Shown in pieces: positions 33,352-40,863 of a DNA stretch of 57,453 nt. The notes beneath the pieces are model-generated. The model was not told the DNA's origin and made no database searches. It was given only the letters and a program-made list of their open reading frames with translations. Every line of letters starts with the position of its first letter. Position 1 is the stretch's first letter. Origin of the DNA: Candidatus Thorarchaeota archaeon. Lineage in GTDB: Archaea > Asgardarchaeota > Thorarchaeia > Thorarchaeales > Thorarchaeaceae. The position numbers and the translations under genes are program-made. The DNA lies in contig JAEORN010000204.1 in assembly GCA_016840825.1 (NCBI GenBank), positions 1 to 57,453 on the forward strand. The letters run 5' to 3'.

Positions 33352-33876
33352 TCACTCAGTAACCTTTGCTTCTGATAAAACTCTCGATGCAACAATTTGC
33401 CTAGTATATTTTCTAAGCTGTTCAAGATTTCTATTTGTCTCCTCTTCAAGTGAATTAAGAGCTGCACGTCCGTCAACATCATAGTCATCTAAGGTGAGAC
33501 GCATAGCTTCGACTTCTCGTAAAATTCCTTCAAGTTCCAGAGACAATCTCCGTACACCAAAAGTAACTATTCCGGACAAACCCTCATTTATTTCATAGTA
33601 TGTTGGTTTTCTGCCACGACCAGGATGACTAGTATCTATTCGACTTTCGATAAATCCAAGGTTCCTAAGCTGAGATATTGCGACACTGATACTACCCCTT
33701 GAATACCCAGTTAATTCAGCTAAATCATCTGAAGAAAGGGGTTCATGTGTCCAATAATGCTCGACAAGTAGCGACGCTAAGACATCCCTTGCGGCTTCAG
33801 AAAGTCCAATCCAGTGTAGATGTTTCTTGGAAATACGCGAGAGTTTGATATATACGAGCGAGTCACGATTCACCAT
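33352..33876 (-). CDS. GbsR/MarR-like winged-helix regulator
   Basis: A 174-residue regulator with winged helix at about 20-100 (SSDDLAELTGYSRGSISVAI, wing GRGRKPTYYEI) and C-terminal helices with a coiled-coil pattern. It resembles the regulator at 27262-27738. It is divergent from the large hybrid kinase gene; the AT-rich 225-base space between holds both promoters. It is followed 68 bases downstream by the HTH-PAS gene. Confidence 0.85.
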   Translation of the reverse strand: MVNRDSLVYIKLSRISKKHLHWIGLSEAARDVLASLLVEHYWTHEPLSSDDLAELTGYSRGSISVAISQLRNLGFIESRIDTSHPGRGRKPTYYEINEGLSGIVTFGVRRLSLELEGILREVEAMRLTLDDYDVDGRAALNSLEEETNRNLEQLRKYTRQIVASRVLSEAKVTE

Positions 33877-34101
33877 TTATAGACACTTCCATTGAATGTC
33901 GAGATTATCATCTATTAATTCACCCTTTATCCTCATCCGGATATTTATTAATATTCTTATTATTACTATAAATTTCAACATATTGAAACAATCAAATCCT
34001 TTGAAATAATCACTTAAGAAGAAAGAAAGACGTCGGATTAATACTCAAAAAGCTATTAAATGAACTTTTCATCCCTCTACTGAACTCCTGGGGATTGTAC
34101 C
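33877..34101. promoter_or_regulatory. divergent promoter region, HTH regulator / hybrid kinase
   Basis: An AT-rich spacer with several TATA-like stretches (TATTTATTAATATTC near 33950, GCTATTAAATG near 34050) serving the minus-strand HTH gene and the plus-strand kinase gene. Confidence 0.45.
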
Positions 34102-37100
34102 GTGCAATATCGTGTTCTTGTCATAGATGATGATGAAGACCTCCTCTATATAACTCAAAAGAGCTTTCAATTGATAGCTCCAACTTTTGAGATAATACCT
34201 GCTACTAGTGCGCAAGAGGGTTTGCGAATCATAGCAGAGGATAATATCGACGCCATATTATGTGATTTTCATCTTGGATCAAATGCCATGAATGGACTAG
34301 AATTACTTGAATGGCTAAGAGAAGAAGGTAATTCAACGCCATTCATAATATTCACAGGAAGAAGTAGAGAAGAGGTAGCAATTCAAGCACTAAACCTAGG
34401 AGCAGATTACTACTTGGAGAAATCCTCGGATATGGAAGGATTATTCTCAGAGATAGCTCATCATATCAAGAAAGTTGTCAAAGGCAGAAAAACTGAAGAA
34501 GCTCTAATCCTTAGTGAACAGAGTTATAGAACCTTGATTCAATCTATACACGAAACGATCTTTGTTGTAAATGATATTGACTGCATTGAAGAGATTCATT
34601 CCTATAATATTCCAGATCTGGGCCCCTACTCCTCCAAGTTCCTAAACAAACATGTTACAGAGATATTTCCTGAAGTCATCTATGAGCCATATTTGCGGTT
34701 CGCTACTGAAGTAAGAGCTTCAAATTCAAGAAGAGAGTTTGAATTTAGTCTTAGACCAAATGAACAAGCGACATGGTATTCAGCAAGAATGGATCTTCAT
34801 GAGAATGGGACCAGTATTGTTGTTTCAATTAACGACATCACAGAAAGAATGCAAGCATTGCAAGCTCTAAGAGAAAGTGAAATAAAAGTCAGAACGGCAT
34901 TCGAAGACGCACCATTTGGATTTGCGTTGGTCGATTTTAGCGGACCAATACTCCAAGCAAACCATGCATTCTGTGATATGCTAGGATATACAAAAGATGA
35001 AATTTCTAAAATGCGATTCTCAATGCTCAGTCATCCAGATGACCGATCCAAAACTCCCTCTTTTGAAGATTTCAAATTTGAGGATGGTATTGGCAAGGTA
35101 CAATTAGAAAAGAGGTATTTGCATAAAGATGGAACTACTATCTGGGCAAATGTTCATTCAACAATTGCCCATGACGATAAGGGAGTTCCTCTTTATTTCA
35201 TAACACAATTCGAAGATATCACTGAAAGAAAGAGATACGAGCATGAGATATTGACTGCTCAGAAACGCTGGAGAGAAACATTTGATTCAATCCCAGATTT
35301 TGTCTCCGTTCATGATATCAATTATGTGATTCAAAGGGCCAATAGTAGCTTTCTTGAATTCCTAGGAAAAGACAAGGAAGAGGTCATAGGAAAGAAGTGC
35401 TATGAGATATTGCATCAAACCAATGAACCTCCAGAGAGTTGCCCGCATCAAAAGACATTGACGATGAAGCAGGCTCACACCGAAGTAGTAATCGACCCAA
35501 GACTAGGATGCCCCCTACAGGTCACCACCTCACCGATATTTGATGAAAGCAACGCTATAACTGGTGTTGTTCACATCGCTAGAGACATAACACAGAAAAC
35601 ACTCAATGAAACCGCACTAAAAGACTCAGAGGAAAAATACAGAAATCTTGTCGAAAACTCGCTTCAGGGTATCGCCATTATTCAAGGCGGGAGATATGTA
35701 TACTCTAATCCAGTTTATTCTACCATTTTAGAAACTACTCAAGAAGATCTAGAAACCCTTGAAGAATCAGAAGTATGGGCATATATTCATCCTGAAGATA
35801 TTCCTGAACTAAAGGAATCGATTGACAAACTAGAATCTCTGGAAATACCTTCATTCAATAGTATCTTTCGAGTCATAACTAAAATGGGATTAATAAAATG
35901 GGTCGACTCCCATTTTCAGAATTGTATGTTTCATGATAATCCAGCCCTTCAGATCTTTGGAATTGACATTACTGAAAACTATCTGAATGAGCTTGAGATT
36001 CTCGAAAAGCAAAGCAATCTCTTGAAACTCTTTGACTCGATTGGTGAGTTCGTGTGGGTAGTCGATTATGATGGGACCATAATAGAAGCCAATGAAACTG
36101 TCGTAAAGGTACTTGGGTATTCGATGGAGGAAGTCCGAGGAGCTCCAGCCATGAATTTTCATCCTGAAGAGCTTCGAGAAGAAGGTACACGCATTCTTCA
36201 AAGAATGATGGAGGGCAAGGAAACAATATGCCCCTTACCGTTATTGACAAAAGATGGACGTCATTTGCCAGTAGAAACAAGATTCAACCCAGGGACATGG
36301 AGCAAAAGAAACGTTCTCATCGCGGTCTCTCGAGAAGTAACTCCCATGCAAGTAATAGATGATGAGGATCAAAAGTATCGGTCTTTGTGCCATTCGATCA
36401 ATGATATTATCTTCGTTTTTGACCACAATATGACCTTTAAAGAAGTCTATTCAAACAATGTAAACGAACTCTATATTCCTCCGAAGCAATTCATAGGAAA
36501 AGACGTATCCACAATTCTGCCTGAATCAATAGCCCGACCATTTTCAGAAATTATTCATCGAGTTAATGATACATCTCAACCAGAATCATTTGAGTATATG
36601 CTGCCAATTCAAGGGCAAGAAAGATGGTGGGAAGCAATGATTTCAAAGCATGAGAGTGGAACCGAGATTGTTGCAGTGATTAGGGACATTTCGGAGAGAA
36701 AACGGATTGAGAATGAACTGAGGGAGCAACGCCAATATCTTATCAATGTTATAGAGTCCCTCCCCCATCCATTCTATGTTATCAATGCCACGGATTATAC
36801 TGTAAAGCTCGCCAACAAACATGCGGGATCACCATTAACTCCGGGTATTACTTGTCATCTTTTAACACATGACAATCAATTCCCTTGTGGTTCGGATAAA
36901 CATCCTTGTCCACTGGAAGTGGTGAAGAGAACAAAAGAGCCTATCGTAACTAATCATCTTCATCTGGATATGAATGGAGAATTACGGGATATTGAGGTTC
37001 ATGGATACCCGATTCTTGATGAGGACGGAAACGTAGAGGAGCTTATTGAATATTGCATCGATATCACTGATTACAAGAGAGCTTTGTCTGCGCTTGAAGC

Positions 37101-38499
37101 AAGCGAAGAAAGATTTCGTGAATTATTTGAAAAGGCACCTTTGGGATATCAAACACTAGATGATGAAGGATATATAATTGATGTTAACATTGAATGGCTT
37201 GAGATACTAGGATACGATAGAAATGAAGTGATTGGCAACCACTTCGAGGAATTCATGGGATCATCTTCGAAAAGTAGGTTTCAGTCAACTTTTTCGAGAT
37301 TCATTTCAGAAGGAGTATTACGAGATACTGAAATTGAGCTAATTAAAAAAGATGGAACTGAAATAATTGCAAGATTTAATGGCCGGATAGCCTACACTTC
37401 AGAGGGGGACTTCAAGCAAACACACTGTATTTTCCAAGACATCACTGATTGGAAGAAGGCTGAGAGTCTGGTCAGATTCGAGCGTGATAGAGCTCAAAGC
37501 TACTTGAATTTGGTAAGTGTCATAATTATAGCATTGGATACGAATGGAAATATAACTCTTCTAAACAGAAAAGGTTGTGAAACCGCTGGATATACTGAAA
37601 ATGAAGTGATAGGTTTAAACTGGATTGATCACTTTATTCCAGAATCATCTAGAAACGAGGTTAGGAAGGTATTCCAAGAAATAGTTCATGGAAACATCCG
37701 TTCCTATGAGCATATTGAGAATCGAATTGTTGACAGGCATGGTAATGAACGTCAAATCCTTTGGTACAATTCACTACTAAAGGATGAAGCGGGGAATATT
37801 ATTGGCACATTGAGCGCTGGAGAAGATATAACGGAAAGAAAGTTGGCTGATAATTTACTGAAGCGACAAAATGAAGAGCTGAGTGAGTTAGCACATATCA
37901 TGTCTCACGATCTCGGAAATAAGATGACAGCAATTGCCTCCTTAGTTGGTCTGCTCAAAAGGGAATATGACGAAGAAATCTTGGATAGAATTTCCTCTAT
38001 TGCATACCAAAGTGCGAACCTATTGAAAATTTCAGCGGAATTAGCAGATGCTGGAATAATACTCCAGCAAAAGGAAAGTGTAGATTTGGAGATCGTTGCA
38101 AGAGAAATTGCTTCCACATTTTTACCTGCTGAAGTCACATTCATCACAAAGAATTTGCTAAGAGTGAATGGTAGTTCTGAACGAATCGGTCAAATCTTTC
38201 AGAACCTTTTCAGAAATTCGATTGAGCATGGAGAAGCTACAGAAATACTTGTGGAAGGTAGAACTGAAAGAAATGGTTATTGCCTTTACATAAGCAATGA
38301 TGGAAAACCAATACCACAAGAAATAAGGAATAACATATTTCAAAAGGGATTCACAACAAAGGATAATGGAAAAGGCTTGGGATTATCCATTGTCAAGAAG
38401 TTAGTAGCAGCTCATGGGTGGAGAATCAGCTTAGTAGATTCAGAAAGAACAACTTTCAGAATATGCACAAACACATTATCGGAATTCACAAAGAAGTAA
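34102..38499 (+). CDS. hybrid REC - nine PAS - histidine kinase
   Basis: A 1465-residue soluble sensor. Residues 1-125: receiver domain with D55 in ILCDFHLG. About nine PAS domains follow (starts near 140, 265, 390, 515, 635, 750, 875, 1000 and 1125); the third has KKCYEILHQTNEPPESCPH and the seventh TCHLLTHDNQFPC plus KHPCPL, both Cys/His-rich. The C-terminus has H-box LAHIMSHDLGNKMTAI, N-box NLFRNSIEHG, DGKPIP in place of the usual DNGxGI, and KGLGLSIVKKL. The N-terminal receiver means it takes phosphate from another kinase, then integrates several signals. The start is GTG, with GGGGAT upstream. It is divergent from the HTH regulator. Confidence 0.92.
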   Translation: MQYRVLVIDDDEDLLYITQKSFQLIAPTFEIIPATSAQEGLRIIAEDNIDAILCDFHLGSNAMNGLELLEWLREEGNSTPFIIFTGRSREEVAIQALNLGADYYLEKSSDMEGLFSEIAHHIKKVVKGRKTEEALILSEQSYRTLIQSIHETIFVVNDIDCIEEIHSYNIPDLGPYSSKFLNKHVTEIFPEVIYEPYLRFATEVRASNSRREFEFSLRPNEQATWYSARMDLHENGTSIVVSINDITERMQALQALRESEIKVRTAFEDAPFGFALVDFSGPILQANHAFCDMLGYTKDEISKMRFSMLSHPDDRSKTPSFEDFKFEDGIGKVQLEKRYLHKDGTTIWANVHSTIAHDDKGVPLYFITQFEDITERKRYEHEILTAQKRWRETFDSIPDFVSVHDINYVIQRANSSFLEFLGKDKEEVIGKKCYEILHQTNEPPESCPHQKTLTMKQAHTEVVIDPRLGCPLQVTTSPIFDESNAITGVVHIARDITQKTLNETALKDSEEKYRNLVENSLQGIAIIQGGRYVYSNPVYSTILETTQEDLETLEESEVWAYIHPEDIPELKESIDKLESLEIPSFNSIFRVITKMGLIKWVDSHFQNCMFHDNPALQIFGIDITENYLNELEILEKQSNLLKLFDSIGEFVWVVDYDGTIIEANETVVKVLGYSMEEVRGAPAMNFHPEELREEGTRILQRMMEGKETICPLPLLTKDGRHLPVETRFNPGTWSKRNVLIAVSREVTPMQVIDDEDQKYRSLCHSINDIIFVFDHNMTFKEVYSNNVNELYIPPKQFIGKDVSTILPESIARPFSEIIHRVNDTSQPESFEYMLPIQGQERWWEAMISKHESGTEIVAVIRDISERKRIENELREQRQYLINVIESLPHPFYVINATDYTVKLANKHAGSPLTPGITCHLLTHDNQFPCGSDKHPCPLEVVKRTKEPIVTNHLHLDMNGELRDIEVHGYPILDEDGNVEELIEYCIDITDYKRALSALEASEERFRELFEKAPLGYQTLDDEGYIIDVNIEWLEILGYDRNEVIGNHFEEFMGSSSKSRFQSTFSRFISEGVLRDTEIELIKKDGTEIIARFNGRIAYTSEGDFKQTHCIFQDITDWKKAESLVRFERDRAQSYLNLVSVIIIALDTNGNITLLNRKGCETAGYTENEVIGLNWIDHFIPESSRNEVRKVFQEIVHGNIRSYEHIENRIVDRHGNERQILWYNSLLKDEAGNIIGTLSAGEDITERKLADNLLKRQNEELSELAHIMSHDLGNKMTAIASLVGLLKREYDEEILDRISSIAYQSANLLKISAELADAGIILQQKESVDLEIVAREIASTFLPAEVTFITKNLLRVNGSSERIGQIFQNLFRNSIEHGEATEILVEGRTERNGYCLYISNDGKPIPQEIRNNIFQKGFTTKDNGKGLGLSIVKKLVAAHGWRISLVDSERTTFRICTNTLSEFTKK

Positions 38500-38504
38500 G
38501 AATA

Positions 38505-38525
38505 GGCTCGTGAGAGCCCTTATCT
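38505..38525. terminator. hairpin between convergent genes
   Basis: GGCTC (38505-38509) pairs with GAGCC (38514-38518) around GTGA. It serves the hybrid kinase and possibly the opposing PRC-barrel gene. Confidence 0.45.
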
Positions 38526-38531
38526 AACTTC

Positions 38532-39206
38532 TTAAAGCAATCCTTGAGGACGGGGATTGAATTTCAGCGCTGCATGTCTTGCATCGCCAGGTTCATAGTC
38601 TGACTTCAATTCACGCTTGTAACGCTCGTATTCATCTTCGCATTTGCCTTCTAGCTGGAACTTCGTATACTTCAACTTGATTTCATTGCTTTTGATATGA
38701 TCAATGAAATACATCGGAATAAGCAAATCCAAGTCAGGCTGAATTCCTATTCTCTCTAGGACCTCCTCCAGCGTTCCACCGCCTGCTACCAACCATGGTT
38801 CACCATTGATATCAAACCAGATATCGATGGCACGTCCTACTTTCGTACCCTCCGAATCGATAATTGGGAGCTTCGAGAACTTGGAGAGACGCATATCATG
38901 CTCAGTGATAGTTCCTTCATCCAATGTTGTTTTCAAACTGTCAACGTCAGTTATGAGAACAACATCTTCAGTTATCTGAGAGATGCAGTCCATTTGAAAC
39001 ACAGGATCGACATCAGGTCGAAGTCCAATGGATTCCATAAACTCCTCGATTCTACCTCCACCTAGGACGATAGATTTCAAGGCTACTTTATTATCAGCGA
39101 AGGTGATGATGAAATCATTCACATTTCCTGCATGTCTACTATTTGAATCAATTACTTTCTTGTTCATCAACTGGCTAAATCGAATCCCACAACACTGGTA
39201 TGGCAA
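38532..39206 (-). CDS. protein with two PRC-barrel-like domains
   Basis: A 224-residue protein with two repeats of the PRC-barrel pattern: IRFSQLMNKKVIDSNSRHAG (about 8-27) and RLSKFSKLPIIDSEGTKVG (about 105-123), each followed by strands and a DLD/DVDP-type motif. PRC-barrel proteins bind RNA-related or cell-division factors (CdvA has one) or act as assembly platforms. The C-terminal tail is charged. The start is TTG 39206, supported by GAGGTGA about 8 bases upstream. Function unknown. Confidence 0.78.
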   Translation of the reverse strand: MPYQCCGIRFSQLMNKKVIDSNSRHAGNVNDFIITFADNKVALKSIVLGGGRIEEFMESIGLRPDVDPVFQMDCISQITEDVVLITDVDSLKTTLDEGTITEHDMRLSKFSKLPIIDSEGTKVGRAIDIWFDINGEPWLVAGGGTLEEVLERIGIQPDLDLLIPMYFIDHIKSNEIKLKYTKFQLEGKCEDEYERYKRELKSDYEPGDARHAALKFNPRPQGLL

Positions 39207-39272
39207 AAAGATTCACCTCGTATTAACTATAGTGAAATCTTATCTATATAAGGTTAGCTCAAGTATCATTTC

Positions 39273-39500
39273 TCAAGGCGGCAAGAATAGAATCATTAGA
39301 ATAAGAACAATGAGGGCAATAATGATACAACTCAACTTGGTATCAATCTCTGTGAAGCTCTTTACCAGCACACAATGACCTACATGTTCCTTGGTTTCTT
39401 CATCAAATTTCCCAATCCACAACATGCATTCTCGGCCAATGCAATTCCCATCTCGAAACGGGCAATCTCTAGCAGAATTCTCACGTAAAGTTTCAGACAT
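39273..39500 (-). CDS. tail-anchored Cys-rich small protein
   Basis: A 75-residue protein beginning MSETLRENSARDCPFRDGNC. The motif C-P-x4-C-x4-C-x2-W (CPFRDGNCIGRECMLW) plus a later Cys (GHCVLV) is a small Cys-rich fold, seen in other archaeal tail-anchored proteins; the C-terminus is one membrane helix (CIIIALIVLILMILFLPP). The frame is open to 39656, but a TATA-like AGTATAAATGG at about 39531-39541 and GGTTAGGA directly before ATG 39500 point to the shorter form. Confidence 0.65.
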   Translation of the reverse strand: MSETLRENSARDCPFRDGNCIGRECMLWIGKFDEETKEHVGHCVLVKSFTEIDTKLSCIIIALIVLILMILFLPP

Positions 39501-39559
39501 TCCTAACCACAGACAAGCAAACTCATGACACCATTTATACTTTTGTGGAAAAATCGAAA

Positions 39560-39592
39560 AATAGAATGAGATTGAGCCCATGCAGGGCTCAT
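39560..39592 (-). terminator. hairpin and T-tract after the gene at 39607
   Basis: TGAGCCC (39573-39579) pairs with GGGCTCA (39585-39591) around ATGCA; on the minus strand ATTCTATTTTTCGATTTTT follows. Confidence 0.6.
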
Positions 39593-39606
39593 CTGAAATG
39601 GTTAGT

Positions 39607-39909
39607 CTAATAGACTTCTCTAGGACTGTGGTGTAACCTATCGGGTAATTGTCCACCTTCTCCTAAGACCTCTAGCTCAAGACCTCGGCCTGCACGACCA
39701 CCACTTCTTAATAGAAAACCGGCCTTGGTGATTCCTCGAGCTTGGCGTTCAGCGGCTCTTCGGGTGATCATTGAAACACCTGAAGGTACTGTCATAAATA
39801 GCTTCTTCTGTCCTTCGTCGATTGCTAGAAGGATAGCATCTTCAGCTGCAGTTCTTGTCGTTTCATTGAACTGAGATGCTGAAGGATTGAACTCAAGATA
39901 AACTGGCAT
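39607..39909 (-). CDS. uncharacterised 100-residue protein
   Basis: A small, mostly basic protein, not recognised: MPVYLEFNPSASQFNETTRT, a helix with AILLAIDEGQKKLFMTVPSG, then an Arg-rich stretch ITRRAAERQARGITKAGF and a Gly-rich end. It lies 97 bases downstream of the PHD/RING-like gene on the same strand; an AT-rich TATTATAAGG near 39955 may give it its own promoter. It ends in a clear terminator. Confidence 0.6.
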   Translation of the reverse strand: MPVYLEFNPSASQFNETTRTAAEDAILLAIDEGQKKLFMTVPSGVSMITRRAAERQARGITKAGFLLRSGGRAGRGLELEVLGEGGQLPDRLHHSPREVY

Positions 39910-40006
39910 TGCAACAACAACTTCCCGTCTGGTTTTCGATTATCTTCTCTATCAGCCTTATAATAAAATCTCGCGCGTCCTAAAGGACCTGGAACGCAAC
40001 CGTATT

Positions 40007-40705
40007 TTATGTAGGTAATAGATGTGCTGTGTTGCAATGTGCACAAACAACAGCTTCTTCCCAGTACTCAGGCATAGGAAGAGGTGCACCACAATTCTGA
40101 CATTTCAAGCTGGTCATTTCTGAGCGTTGCTCAGGAGTAATGTCAAGTTTGAAGACTTTCTCCGCAACATCTGCTACTCCTTTACCAATCTTAGCTGCAG
40201 CCCGAGCCACAGCACTGGTCTCTTGGTCCGTCAAGGATCCGAGTCCCACCGCCTTGAAGAATGACTCGATTGCTTGGCCAACACGACTGATAAAATCACC
40301 AATTGATCTTCCTCGCTTCCAGTCCTTCACAGCCGCAAGATGGACCTCAAGTAACTCATTGTCAGGATGCCCAGGTAATTCATATCCTCTGCTCCAATTG
40401 GTTCTTTTGTCTCTTTTTGGAGATAGTATCTGTCCACAACCTGGACATTCCAACCGATACTCCTTGCCAAAGAAGCCTTTCCTATAGGATTTCTCTCCAT
40501 GATTATACCAGCATCTTTTGTGTGCAACTTTGCTACAACTTGGACATGGAAACAAGAAATACCTCTCAGGGTTGTGCTTCATTGACTTTCCAGCTGCATT
40601 TGGTACATAAGCGAGGTCTGACTGCTGGTTAGTCAACAAACCATTCCCACATATGAAGCAGGTTTTATCCTTAAATTTGTCCATCATATCAGCTGTGAGT
40701 TTCAT
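40007..40705 (-). CDS. PHD/RING-like zinc-finger protein
   Basis: A 232-residue protein with a C4HC3 cross-brace pattern: C16-x2-C19, C54-x2-C57-x4-H62-x2-C65, C87-x2-C90, the ligand order of PHD and RING-CH fingers. A linker helix region (about 120-190) follows, and then a C-terminal zinc ribbon, C202-x2-C205 and C221-x2-C224. RING/PHD-type fingers are rare in prokaryotes but known in Asgard archaea, some within ubiquitin-like systems. No ubiquitin or E2 gene is in this window, so E3 function is inference only. GAGGT lies 6 bases before the ATG. Confidence 0.75.
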   Translation of the reverse strand: MKLTADMMDKFKDKTCFICGNGLLTNQQSDLAYVPNAAGKSMKHNPERYFLFPCPSCSKVAHKRCWYNHGEKSYRKGFFGKEYRLECPGCGQILSPKRDKRTNWSRGYELPGHPDNELLEVHLAAVKDWKRGRSIGDFISRVGQAIESFFKAVGLGSLTDQETSAVARAAAKIGKGVADVAEKVFKLDITPEQRSEMTSLKCQNCGAPLPMPEYWEEAVVCAHCNTAHLLPT

Positions 40706-40863
40706 TTCTTTACCTCTACAGAAGATGGGTCTTGAGAGCTATTAAGGTATTTTGATTTGGTTTCTGTTAGAAATACGCTCTCAGAATTCCTAGGTGATTA
40801 TTCTTTTTGAGTACGAAAGGATAAAAGAGAGCCAATTTCCTTGTCGTTGAATGGTGCAGAAAC

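Noticed and set aside
39500..39656. Longer form of the tail-anchored Cys-rich protein from 39656
   Set aside because: The added 52 residues overlap the end of the neighbouring gene and its terminator, and the promoter lies downstream of that start.
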